Shown here: piece by piece, positions 52,056 to 60,769 of the stretch
How the letters are laid out: each line of letters opens with the position of its first letter
Numbering within the stretch: position 1 is the stretch's first letter
NCBI RefSeq assembly: GCF_004963255.1
Contig: NZ_SUGA01000014.1
Coordinates: 1-64,000, forward strand
DNA length: 64,000 nt
Reading direction: 5' to 3'
Origin: Mesorhizobium sp.
Lineage (GTDB): Bacteria; Pseudomonadota; Alphaproteobacteria; Rhizobiales; Rhizobiaceae
Program-made: the position numbers and the translations under genes
Notes under the pieces: model-generated
Databases searched by the model: none
The model's input: the letters and a program-made list of their open reading frames with translations, nothing else
What the model was told of the DNA's origin: nothing

Positions 52056-52871
52056 CTATTCAGCCGGCTTGTCGTCCGGGTGGCCAAGCTCGCAGAACCA
52101 GCCGCCGAGATATTTCACCGAGGGCCTCTTCGGATCAGGAACAGGGGTCTTCGCCTCGACGGCGGCGCGGAACGGCTCGGCGCTGTCCTGCGGGATGAAG
52201 CCGAGATGGTCGGCGCCGCTGTTGTCGACCATCTTCAGCTTGTTGTCGGAAATGCCGAACGAGATGGTGTGGCCGACGCGCGGCGCCGTCAGCGACGCCT
52301 CGACCAACCGCACGCAGTCGGCGAAGGAGAGATAAGACCACAGCATGCGGCGATCGGCCGGTTCGGGGAAGGACGAGAAGATGCGCAGGCACACCGTCTC
52401 GATGCCGAACTTGTCCCAATAAAGCCGGCTCAGGCTTTCGACGAAATTCTTCGACACGCCATAAAGGCTGTCCGGGCGCACCGGCGCATCGACGCCGATA
52501 TGCGCCTCGATCTCGTGATAGCCGATGGCGTGCACCGAAGACGCATAGATGACGCGCTTCACGCCGTGTTTCCGGGCGCCTTCATAGATGTGGTAGGAGC
52601 CGCGGATGCTGGAATCCAAGATGGTCTGCCATTCGCATTCGAGCGGCGCGCCGCCGAAATGCACGATCGCGTCGCAATCCTTGGTGGCCGCGATGGTCGC
52701 TTCCATGTCGGCGAGGTCGAAGACCGCCTCCTCCTCGTGAGGGGCAAGATCGCCGAGGGGTTCGCGGTCCGCCAGGCGGATCGTCCTGGCGAGCGGGGCC
52801 AGCCCCTTGCGCAGCTGCGAGCCGAGCCGGCCGGCGGCGCCGGTGATCAGGATACGTTCATAGTGCGGCAT
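52056..52871 (-). CDS. Uronate dehydrogenase-like NAD-dependent oxidoreductase
   Basis: This 271-residue SDR-type epimerase fold has ILITGAAGRLGSQLRKGLAP and the catalytic YGVSK (Tyr137, Lys141). It closely resembles Agrobacterium uronate dehydrogenase along its length (IRLADREPLG; SSVHAIGY; RPDSLYGVSKNFVE). Such enzymes oxidise galacturonate or glucuronate to lactones. The gene lies just after an aminotransferase remnant and downstream of hyuAB. Confidence 0.8.
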   Translation of the reverse strand: MPHYERILITGAAGRLGSQLRKGLAPLARTIRLADREPLGDLAPHEEEAVFDLADMEATIAATKDCDAIVHFGGAPLECEWQTILDSSIRGSYHIYEGARKHGVKRVIYASSVHAIGYHEIEAHIGVDAPVRPDSLYGVSKNFVESLSRLYWDKFGIETVCLRIFSSFPEPADRRMLWSYLSFADCVRLVEASLTAPRVGHTISFGISDNKLKMVDNSGADHLGFIPQDSAEPFRAAVEAKTPVPDPKRPSVKYLGGWFCELGHPDDKPAE

Positions 52872-52874
52872 CGC

Positions 52875-53010
52875 TTACTCCACTTGCGCGACGGCGGCGG
52901 TGATCCGCGCGGTCGCCTCGGTCAGCATTCTTCGTTGGTCGCGGTCGAGATGCGGAAATGGGGTGACAGTCCATAGGCGATGCTGGGCACCGACGCCACC
53001 CTGCCTTCGT
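52875..53010 (-). pseudogene. C-terminal remnant of a class I/II aminotransferase, frameshifted
   Basis: The minus-strand sequence reads EGRVASVPSIAYGLSPHFRI, then STATNEE, the C-terminal signature of class I/II aminotransferases. After a one-base deletion the reading continues as MLTEATARITAAVAQVE and a stop. Only the last 40-odd residues remain, between HyuB and uronate dehydrogenase. Confidence 0.6.
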
Positions 53011-53015
53011 CCTCA

Positions 53016-54632
53016 TCACTCATCCCCCTTGATGTAACCCTTGGACCGGTCATTGGCCCGAGCGGCCGCGCTGCGCCTGGCCGGATCGCCATAGCCGCCG
53101 CCGCCCGGCAGTTCCAGGATCAGCCTGCGCCCTGCCGGCACATGCTGCCAGCCTTTCGGGCGCATCTTGGTGCCGTCGTCGAGCGTGACTGAGCCGGAGA
53201 CGCCAGGCTTGCCGCCTTCGCGGCCATGGGCCGGATGATTGACGCGGTCGAACATCGCCGAGAAATCGAACTCGTGGCCGTCGGTGGCGGCGATCTCGAT
53301 GACCTGTCCCAGGCCGCCGCGAAATTCGCCGTCGCCACCGGAATTGGGCCGCAGCTCCTTGCGCCAGATGACGATCGGACCCGTATGCTCAGTCGCCTCG
53401 ATCGGCATCGTGTGCACGCCCGACGGGAAGGCCGTCGCCGACAGGCCGTCGAGCCCGGGTCGGGCGCCCATGCCGCCCGAGTTGAACATCAGCACTTCGG
53501 CCCTGCGGCCGGATGCGCCGGCTGCGGGACGCGCCGAGATGTGGATGTTCCACAGCGCGCCGGCGCCTTCGGCGAGGATCTTGCCGGGCAGCGCCTTGGA
53601 GAAAGCTCCCAGCACCAGATCGGGAACCATGTGGCCGAAAATGTGCCTGAGCGCCACCGGCGCCGGCCGTACGGCGTTCAGGATATTGATGGGTGACGAC
53701 ACGGTGAAGAAGGCCAGCGACGCGGCGTTGTTGGGAATGTCGGGCGCCACCATGCATTTCAGCGCGTAGCAGGCATAGGCCTTGCTGTAGATGATCGGGC
53801 AGTTGATGCCCCAGCGGCTCATCGGATCGCTGCCGGTGAAATCGACCTCGACATGGTCCTCGCGGACCGAAACCGTCGCCGCCAGCTTGACCGGCTCATC
53901 GTAACCGTCGGTCACCAGCTCGTTCGACCAGCTTCCCTTGGGCAGCGCCTCGATGCGTTCGAGCATGGCGTCGCGGGTGCGCGAGAAGATGAAGTCGCGG
54001 AGACCGTCGAGCGAGGCAAGGCTGGTCTCCTTCATCATGTCGACGAGCCGGCGATGGCCGACCTCGTTGCAGGCGGCCAAAGAATAGAAATCGCCGACCA
54101 CCTGGTTCGGCTCGCGGACATTGGCGCGCAGGATGCGGACAAGGTCGAGGTTGACCTTGCCTTTTTCCGCGAACTTCATGATCGGGATCTGGATGCCTTC
54201 CTCATAGACCGACTTGCCGTCGGCGCCGAAGCCGCGGCCGCCGACATCGACGACATGCGCCGTGCAGGCGAAGAAGGCGACGAGCTCGTCGTTCAGGAAG
54301 GACGGCGACACCATGGTGATGTCATGCAGGTGGCCGGTGCCGAGCCATGGGTCGTTGGTGACATAGGTGTCGCCCTCGAACATCTGATCGCGCGGGATCG
54401 CGTGCATGAAATGCAGCACGGCCTCGGCCATGGTGTTGACGTGGCCGGGCGTGCCGGTGACCGCCTGCGCCAGCATCTGACCGAGCGGGTCGAACACGCC
54501 CGCTGACAGGTCGCCGGCTTCGCGCACAGAGGTGGAGAAGGCGGTGCGCAGTAAGGTCAGCGCCTGCTCCTCGACCACCGAGATCAACCGGTTCCACATG
54601 ACCTGCATGCGGATTGCGCCAATATCGCTCAT
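53016..54632 (-). CDS. hyuB: Hydantoinase B/oxoprolinase subunit
   Basis: At 538 residues this is a normal HyuB. It begins with IGAIRMQVMWNRLISVVEEQ and AGDLSAGVFDPLGQMLAQ and has GDTYVTNDPWLGTGHLHDIT (about residues 103-122). HyuA/HyuB enzymes hydrolyse cyclic amides such as hydantoins or 5-oxoproline with ATP. Its start overlaps the hyuA stop (ATGA at 54629-54632). Substrate in this context unknown. Confidence 0.9.
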   Translation of the reverse strand: MSDIGAIRMQVMWNRLISVVEEQALTLLRTAFSTSVREAGDLSAGVFDPLGQMLAQAVTGTPGHVNTMAEAVLHFMHAIPRDQMFEGDTYVTNDPWLGTGHLHDITMVSPSFLNDELVAFFACTAHVVDVGGRGFGADGKSVYEEGIQIPIMKFAEKGKVNLDLVRILRANVREPNQVVGDFYSLAACNEVGHRRLVDMMKETSLASLDGLRDFIFSRTRDAMLERIEALPKGSWSNELVTDGYDEPVKLAATVSVREDHVEVDFTGSDPMSRWGINCPIIYSKAYACYALKCMVAPDIPNNAASLAFFTVSSPINILNAVRPAPVALRHIFGHMVPDLVLGAFSKALPGKILAEGAGALWNIHISARPAAGASGRRAEVLMFNSGGMGARPGLDGLSATAFPSGVHTMPIEATEHTGPIVIWRKELRPNSGGDGEFRGGLGQVIEIAATDGHEFDFSAMFDRVNHPAHGREGGKPGVSGSVTLDDGTKMRPKGWQHVPAGRRLILELPGGGGYGDPARRSAAARANDRSKGYIKGDE

Positions 54633-56725
54633 GCCTGGCTGCCTTTGCGGGTCAGGAGGATCGCTCCGTCGCTTTGGATGACGGCGTCAAAGCTGGTGGT
54701 GACGACAGTCGATGTCTCGCGCTCGACGATGACGGCGGGCCCCGCCACGTGGTCGCCGGCGCAGAGCGTGTCGCGCTCGACGATGCCATAGGTCTGTGGC
54801 GCGCCGGTCGCCGGATCGAACACGGCCCGGGTCGTTGTCGGTTCGCTCGTCTTCCTGCCGGTGGTGAGTTCATGCCGCGTCACGGCCGGACGAACGTCCG
54901 TCGCCTTGACCGACCAGGTGACGATCTCGATCTCCAGCCCGTCGAGCCCTTCGATGGCCCGGCCGAAGAAGCGCTGATAGCTGGTCTCGAACAAATCCTT
55001 GAGCTTGGCGACTGCACCCTCGCCGAACGGTTCGTCGGCCAGTGGCACGGGGATTTCCCAGCCCTGGCCAGCATAGCGCATGAAGGCGGTGATCTCGCAG
55101 ACGATCCTGCCGCTGGCGCCGCTGCGCACAAACCCCTCTGCGGAGGCCTTAAGGTCGGCGAGCAGAGCGTTGACCTCAGCCGGCTTGAACCGGGACAGGC
55201 GCGTCAGCTTCGACGCCAGCGCTTCGTAGCCAAACGGTGCTTTGAGGAAGCCGATCGCGGAACCAACACCGGCGCCGCGCGGCACGATGCACTGGTCGAT
55301 GCCGAGTTTTTCGCAGAGCCTCGCCGCGTGCAGCGGTGCCGCGCCACCGAAGGCGATCATCAGATTGTCGGAGATGTTCTTGCCGTTCTCGACGGCATGG
55401 ACGCGGGCGGCGTTCGCCATGTTCTCGTCCACCACCTCGCAGATGCCGAAGGCGGTTGCCATGGCGTTCAGCGACAGGCGATCGCCGACATCGCGCAGGA
55501 TCGCCTGTTCGGATGCGGTCGTATGGAGCTTGATCGCGCCGCCGGCGAAATTGTCGGGGTCGAGCTTGCCGAGCACGAGGTCGGCGTCGGTGATCGCGGG
55601 GCGTTTGCCGCCGCGGCCGTAGCAGGCAGGGCCGGGTTCCGAGCCGGCGCTTTCCGGTCCGGTCTGGATGCGGCCCATGGCGTCGACCCAGGCGATCGAG
55701 CCGCCGCCGGCGCCGATCTCGATCATCTCGATCACCGGTATGGAGATCGGCATGCCCGAGCCTTTCGAGAAGCGATAAGTGCGCGCCACCTCGAAGGTCC
55801 GCGCTGTGCGTGGCGCAAAATCCTCGATCAGGCAGATTTTTGCGGTGGTGCCGCCCATGTCGTAGGAGACGACCTTTTCCAGGCCGAAGCGACGGGCGAT
55901 GTCAGCGGCGAAGATGGCACCTCCCGCCGGGCCGGACTCGACCAGCCGTACCGGGAATTCCGAAGCGGTCTCCACCGAGATCAGGCCGCCGCCCGAATGG
56001 ATCATGAAGACGGGGCACCCGGCGCCCATGTCCTTCAGCCGTGTCTGCAGGCGGGCGAGATAGTCGGCCATCTGCGGCCGCACATAGGCGTTGGCTGAGA
56101 CCGTGTTGAAACGCTCGAACTCGCGCATCTGCGGCGAGACCTCGGCGCTGATCGAGATCGGAATAGTCAGCTTCCTGGAGAGAATCTCGCGCGCCCGGCG
56201 CTCGTGGTCAGGATTGGCGTAGGCATGGATGAAGCCGATCGCGACCGAGCCGAAATTGCCGGCCGCGATCCGGTCGGCGATCACTTCGAGGGTGGCTTCA
56301 TCAAGCGGCTGCAGTTCCTGGCCCTCGGCGCCGATGCGGCCCTTGACGGTAAAACGGTGCTCGCGCGGGATCAGTGGCGGCGGCAGTTGCAGGTTGAGAT
56401 CGTATTGCTCGAAGCGGTTTTCCGTCCGCATCTCGGTGACATCGCGAAAACCTTCGGTCGTGACCAGAGCGGTTTTCGCCCCGCGCCGCTCGATCAGCGC
56501 GTTGGTGGCGAGCGTGGTGCCGTGGATGATGATGCCGATCTCGGCCGCCGAAATGCCGGCATCGCGGATGACCGCGTCGATGCCGTCGAGGATCGCCTGC
56601 TCTGGCGCGGCATAATTGGTCAGCACCTTGGTTGAAAACATCTCTCCCCTGACATCGAGCGCGATGTCGGTGAAGGTGCCGCCAATGTCCGCGCCAAGGC
56701 GGATGTCGTCTGCTCGGGAGGTCAT
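54629..56725 (-). CDS. hyuA: Hydantoinase A/oxoprolinase subunit
   Basis: The 698-residue protein begins DIRLGADIGGTFTDIALDVR, an ASKHA-type ATP-binding motif, and has VVSYDMGGTTAKICLIEDFA (about residues 281-300). This is the HyuA layout. It works with HyuB as an ATP-dependent cyclic amidase in the cytoplasm. ATG 56725 has AAGGCCAAGG upstream. The LysR gene just upstream (56902-57849), on the same strand, probably regulates it. Confidence 0.9.
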   Translation of the reverse strand: MTSRADDIRLGADIGGTFTDIALDVRGEMFSTKVLTNYAAPEQAILDGIDAVIRDAGISAAEIGIIIHGTTLATNALIERRGAKTALVTTEGFRDVTEMRTENRFEQYDLNLQLPPPLIPREHRFTVKGRIGAEGQELQPLDEATLEVIADRIAAGNFGSVAIGFIHAYANPDHERRAREILSRKLTIPISISAEVSPQMREFERFNTVSANAYVRPQMADYLARLQTRLKDMGAGCPVFMIHSGGGLISVETASEFPVRLVESGPAGGAIFAADIARRFGLEKVVSYDMGGTTAKICLIEDFAPRTARTFEVARTYRFSKGSGMPISIPVIEMIEIGAGGGSIAWVDAMGRIQTGPESAGSEPGPACYGRGGKRPAITDADLVLGKLDPDNFAGGAIKLHTTASEQAILRDVGDRLSLNAMATAFGICEVVDENMANAARVHAVENGKNISDNLMIAFGGAAPLHAARLCEKLGIDQCIVPRGAGVGSAIGFLKAPFGYEALASKLTRLSRFKPAEVNALLADLKASAEGFVRSGASGRIVCEITAFMRYAGQGWEIPVPLADEPFGEGAVAKLKDLFETSYQRFFGRAIEGLDGLEIEIVTWSVKATDVRPAVTRHELTTGRKTSEPTTTRAVFDPATGAPQTYGIVERDTLCAGDHVAGPAVIVERETSTVVTTSFDAVIQSDGAILLTRKGSQA

Positions 56726-56901
56726 GCCTTGGCCTTCAGGGAAGAGAATGCTGCGTCACGCACTTAGCGGCAAGCGAACCGGGCTTGCCTTTCGGCTTAT
56801 ACCTGCACTCCAGCGGGCAAGCGCAAAATCAAGAAATGCGGCTCATTCGAAAGTTCTTCTTTACTGTCTCCTACGCTGGAAGGCTTGTCTCGCGGCACTT
56901 G

Positions 56902-57849
56902 TCAGTCCGAAAGCGGAGTCGGTTTCGGCAGGGAAACCTTGAGGTCGCTGCGCCAGTCTTGCTGGGCCAGCCATCGATGAAGCGCGGCCACGGGCTTGAC
57001 GCGCAGATGCCCGCGCGGGACCACAAGATAGAAGCCGGGGACTTCCTCCGGCCGCATATCGGCAATGGCGTCGCGGCCGATCGGCGCGACCAGCGCGCCG
57101 GAGCGGAAGTCCTCCTCGGCGTCGATCACGGAGACCAGGCCCACACCGATGCCTTGCAGGGTCGCCCGGCGCATCGTCGCCGCGTCGTCGAAACTGACGC
57201 TGCGGTCGCCGTCGGTCAGCGCCACGCCCAGGTGCCGCAATATGTCCGGCCACAGTCGCTTCGACTTGACCGTGTCAAGCAGCGTGAACTTCGTCAGGTC
57301 CTGCGGCGACTTGATCTCCTCGCCGATCGCCGGCGTGCAGCAGATGATCTTCGGGTCCGGCACCAGGAGCGTCACCTCATAGTCCGGCCAGTTGCCGTAG
57401 CCCCATTGCACCGTCATGTCGATGTCGTCGCGACCGAAGTCGGGCAGGTCGACCATCGTCGTCAGGCGCAGGTCGGCGCCAGGCAGGACCTCGCGGAACA
57501 GCGACAGCCTCGGCAGCAGGTAGTGCGTGGCGAAGTATGGACTGGCGTTGAGGTTGATGCGGTCGCGGTGGTTCGACTTGGTGACGCGACGAACGCCTTC
57601 GGAAAATTCGTCGAAGCCGGCCTTCACGTAATGCGAAAGAAGGATCGCCGACTCGGTCAGTTCGATCGAGCGGCCCTTGCGCTCGAACAGCGTCACCTGC
57701 AGCGTGTCTTCCAGCAGCTTGATCTGCTGGCCGACGGCCTGCGGCGTGACCAGAAGCTCGTCGGCAGCCTGCCTAAAGCTCTTGTGCTGCGCGACGGCGT
57801 GGAAGACGCGAAGCGCATTGAGCGATGGAAGGCGAAGCTTGCCGCTCAT
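56902..57849 (-). CDS. LysR-family regulator, GcvA-like
   Basis: The 315-residue protein has LPSLNALRVFHAVAQHKSFR, QAADELLVTPQAVGQQIKLL at the N-terminus (GcvA-type helix-turn-helix). ATG 57849 has GGAGG upstream and gives the proper start; a longer frame begins at 58014. It is flanked by hyuAB downstream and the SDR pair upstream, all on the same strand, so it may be the local regulator of both. Confidence 0.85.
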   Translation of the reverse strand: MSGKLRLPSLNALRVFHAVAQHKSFRQAADELLVTPQAVGQQIKLLEDTLQVTLFERKGRSIELTESAILLSHYVKAGFDEFSEGVRRVTKSNHRDRINLNASPYFATHYLLPRLSLFREVLPGADLRLTTMVDLPDFGRDDIDMTVQWGYGNWPDYEVTLLVPDPKIICCTPAIGEEIKSPQDLTKFTLLDTVKSKRLWPDILRHLGVALTDGDRSVSFDDAATMRRATLQGIGVGLVSVIDAEEDFRSGALVAPIGRDAIADMRPEEVPGFYLVVPRGHLRVKPVAALHRWLAQQDWRSDLKVSLPKPTPLSD

Positions 57850-57929
57850 CGTAAGTCCGCCTCCTTCCGTTCGAGACCCGTTGATCATGCACCGCCGAAC
57901 CTCAACAGCCGTTGGTTGCCGAAGTGATT

Positions 57930-58679
57930 CTAAGCGTAGATGTAACCACCTGAAACAATGACATTTTCGCCGGTCATATAGGTGTTCTTCGGTCCTCCGG
58001 TCATCAGCACCCATTCGGCGATTTCCGTCGGCTCGGCGCCGCGCCCGAGCGGGCTTGCCTTGGCCAGTTCTTCCAGGAAGCCGAGGGCCTTCGCCTTCTC
58101 GGTGGCCATGCCGGCCGGCGCCACGGAGTTTACCAGGATGCCGTCCTTGGCGACGTGATGGGCAAAGGAGCGCGTCAGGCTGACGACGGCTGCCTTGGTC
58201 GCCGCATAATGGGCGTTCTGGGGATGCGCCTTGAAGGCGTCAACCGAGGTCAGATTGACGATGCGGCCGCGCACCTGGGCTTTCGGCTCCTGCGTCTGCA
58301 TGTGGCGAACCGCGGCCACCATCATGTGGTAGGTGCCCTTGATGTTGATGCCGTTGGAGGCGTCCCAATCGGCGTCGGTGATCTCGAGCAGCGGGCGGCG
58401 CGGATAAATCGCGGCGCAGTTGATCAGCGTGTCGACGCGTCCGAGCTCGGCCACGATGGCATCGAAGGCGGCGTGGCATTGCGGGCCCACCTGGATGTCG
58501 CACGTCGCGGTGGCGACAGGCAGGCCCTTGGCGCTTGCCGACTCGAGCGCGCTCTCCGCCGCTTCCTGGTTGATGTCGATGATGCCGATCTTTGCCGCGC
58601 CAGCGTCGACAGCCATCTTGGCAAGAAGCGCACCGAGGCCGGCGCCGCCGCCCACGATCAGAACGGAAAGGTCTTTCAT
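57930..58679 (-). CDS. SDR-family oxidoreductase
   Basis: This 249-residue SDR has a variant cofactor loop VLIVGGGAGLGALLAKMAVD and an active-site YAATK (about residues 158-162) preceded by Ser in VNLTSVDAF. Final motif NVIVSGGYIYA. ATG 58679 with AAGGAAG; it starts 10 bp after the preceding SDR's stop, so the pair is co-transcribed. Substrate unknown. Confidence 0.85.
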   Translation of the reverse strand: MKDLSVLIVGGGAGLGALLAKMAVDAGAAKIGIIDINQEAAESALESASAKGLPVATATCDIQVGPQCHAAFDAIVAELGRVDTLINCAAIYPRRPLLEITDADWDASNGINIKGTYHMMVAAVRHMQTQEPKAQVRGRIVNLTSVDAFKAHPQNAHYAATKAAVVSLTRSFAHHVAKDGILVNSVAPAGMATEKAKALGFLEELAKASPLGRGAEPTEIAEWVLMTGGPKNTYMTGENVIVSGGYIYA

Positions 58680-58689
58680 TCTGTCTTCC

Positions 58690-59400
58690 TTACTTGGTGC
58701 CGCTCGGCGAAGTCGGCCAGGTCGGCATGATGTCGAAACGGGTCACGTCGGCCCATGCCGGGAGCGCGAGCACGCCGACCACCATCCTGGCCACGTCATC
58801 CGGCTGCACCACCTTGCTGGCGTACATGGCCGCGCGGGCATCAGCGTCGAGGATGTCCTTATAGAGCTGCGTCTCGACACGGCCGGCGACGATCTCGGTG
58901 ACGCGTATGCCGGATGGCGAGAGGTCGGCGCGCAGCGCGGCGGCAAAGCCGGAGATAGCCGCCTTGGTGGCCGCATAGACGGCGATGTTGGAAAAGGCCG
59001 CGTGGCCGGCGACGGAGCCGGTGAACAGGATATGGCCCGACTGCCGCTCGCGCATCTGCGGCACGACGAGGCGGGTGAGCAGGATCGCGGCGCTGAGGTT
59101 CACCTCCAGCGTTGCGTCGATGTCGGCGATCTTCATGTCCGCGAAATTGCCGAGCGGCGGCATGATGCCGGCATTGTTGATCAGCACATCGATGGTGAGA
59201 TCCGCCAGCACCGATTCCAGCGCCTCGAGGTCGGTGACGTCGACGGCAATCGGCACGATGCCCGGACGCTCGGCCTGCAACTCCTTGAGCGCGGCCTGGC
59301 TGCGGCCAACGGCATAGACATCATAGCCGGCGTCGCTCAGCGCGATCGCCATCGCCCGTCCTATGCCGCTCGTCGCCCCGGTGATGAAGGCTGTCGTCAC
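58690..59400 (-). CDS. SDR-family oxidoreductase
   Basis: The 236-residue classical SDR has MTTAFITGATSGIGRAMAIA (TGxxxGxG), NNAG, a catalytic Ser in FTGSVAGH and YAATK at about residues 141-145. The start is GTG 59400 with GGGGAAG. It leads a two-SDR unit. These enzymes may oxidise and reduce successive intermediates of the substrate handled by the DHDPS-family lyase. Confidence 0.85.
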   Translation of the reverse strand: MTTAFITGATSGIGRAMAIALSDAGYDVYAVGRSQAALKELQAERPGIVPIAVDVTDLEALESVLADLTIDVLINNAGIMPPLGNFADMKIADIDATLEVNLSAAILLTRLVVPQMRERQSGHILFTGSVAGHAAFSNIAVYAATKAAISGFAAALRADLSPSGIRVTEIVAGRVETQLYKDILDADARAAMYASKVVQPDDVARMVVGVLALPAWADVTRFDIMPTWPTSPSGTK

Positions 59401-59710
59401 TTGGGCTTCCCCATTTGCGGCTTCCCATTTGCCTGGATTTCAGTCTGCGGCGCGGGCCAGCGCCGCGAAACCAAGAAAACCAGCAAAAAGGAAAGATAAA
59501 CTTTCGAAAGCTGGTGTGGCGTTTGCAACGTTCCACGCCGCTTGCGCCATTTTCAACGCCGTAAAGCAAAGAAATACAATGCTTTCGGCGCGCAGGAGAG
59601 GAGCTCCCGCCGGCCGATCGAACAAAAACGCAGCTTTCGCAACCGCGTGGGGGACCCGCCGATAGCGGCTTTTCATCGGTGAAGGCGAGGTCGCGCGGCC
59701 TCGGGTCCGC
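59401..59710. other. Gene-free interval before the SDR pair
   Basis: An A/T-richer patch at about 59455-59585 probably contains the promoter of the SDR genes. No convincing gene, repeat or terminator is seen; a 78-codon minus-strand frame has no family features. Confidence 0.5.
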
Positions 59711-60670
59711 TCAGGCCGCGTAGCGTGTCATTGCGGGCTGCCTCGACCACTGGGCATACCAGGCTTCGAACAGCTTGAGCTGTGCCTCGGCAAAGCCGCG
59801 CTGGCTGTCGCTCAGCGCATCGGTCTCGTTGAAGTGCAGCCTGTATTCAGGATTACCTTTCAGCACCATCATATGCTTGAAATAAAGCACCAGGTCCGGA
59901 CCTTCGTCGAAGGAGGACAGCACGGCGAGCGCAGCATCGAGCTCCTGCGCCAGCCGGCGGGCTTCGGCGTCGCCCTTCGCTGCGGCCTGGCTGAGGCCCG
60001 CCAGATGCAGCACTTCCTTGGGCAGCACGTTGCCGATGCCGGTGATCGCGCCGGAGGCTCCGCAATTGACGAAACCGTGGAAGACGGCGGTGTCGACGCC
60101 GATCATCAGCGCGACCTCATCGTCGCGGCTGGTGATGTTTTCGGCCGCATAGCGCAGATCAGACGGGCCGCCGAATTCCTTGAAGCCGACCAGGTTCGGA
60201 TGTTCGGCGCGCAGCGCGAAGAACAGATCGGCGCGCGTGGCGAAGCCGTAATAGGGGCTGTTGTATATGACCGCCGGCAGGTCGGGGGCGGCTGAGAGGA
60301 TCGCCTTGAAATGATGGCGCTGCGCGGTGACCGACGGACCGCGCGACAGAACGCGCGGGATCACCATCAGGCCGCGCGCGCCGACCTTCTGGGCATGCGC
60401 GGCATGAGCCACGGCGCTGGCCGTGTTGACGGCGCCGGTACCGACGATCACCGGCACGCCGGCCTTCACCAGGCGCTCGACGCCTTGCATGCGCTGCTCG
60501 TCGGTCAGCAACGGCCAGTCGCCCATCGAGCCGCAATAGACGACGGCCGACATGCCAGCGGCGATCAGTTCCTTACCTTTGCGCACCAGCGCGTCGAAGT
60601 CGGGAAGCCGGTCACTGGTGCAAGGCGTCATCAGCGCCGGCATGCAGCCGGAAAAAACATTGGCGGTCAT
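59711..60670 (-). CDS. DHDPS/NAL-family aldolase or dehydratase
   Basis: The 319-residue TIM-barrel protein has CGSMGDWPLLTDEQRMQGVE (GxxGE-like region with the pyruvate-binding position altered), the catalytic Tyr in VIYNSPYYGF and the Schiff-base Lys in LVGFKEFGG. ATG 60670 is the correct start; a longer frame only extends through the facing gene. Beside a proline-racemase-family gene this class often acts on hydroxyproline-derived pyrroline carboxylates, but here substrate is uncertain. Confidence 0.8.
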   Translation of the reverse strand: MTANVFSGCMPALMTPCTSDRLPDFDALVRKGKELIAAGMSAVVYCGSMGDWPLLTDEQRMQGVERLVKAGVPVIVGTGAVNTASAVAHAAHAQKVGARGLMVIPRVLSRGPSVTAQRHHFKAILSAAPDLPAVIYNSPYYGFATRADLFFALRAEHPNLVGFKEFGGPSDLRYAAENITSRDDEVALMIGVDTAVFHGFVNCGASGAITGIGNVLPKEVLHLAGLSQAAAKGDAEARRLAQELDAALAVLSSFDEGPDLVLYFKHMMVLKGNPEYRLHFNETDALSDSQRGFAEAQLKLFEAWYAQWSRQPAMTRYAA

Positions 60671-60725
60671 CTGGGATTCTCCTTGAGGCTGGCACGCAGA
60701 TTGATCAGTTTGTCCCGAAGCAGCA

Positions 60726-60740
60726 CCGCTTGCCAAGCGG
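60726..60740. promoter_or_regulatory. Perfect dyad between divergent DHDPS- and racemase-family genes
   Basis: CCGCTTG-C-CAAGCGG is a 7-1-7 palindrome, flanked by GCAC (60723-60726) and GTGC (60744-60747). It sits midway in the 99-bp divergent promoter region. Confidence 0.5.
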
Positions 60741-60769
60741 ATAGTGCGGCCGACAGGGAGAAACGAACA

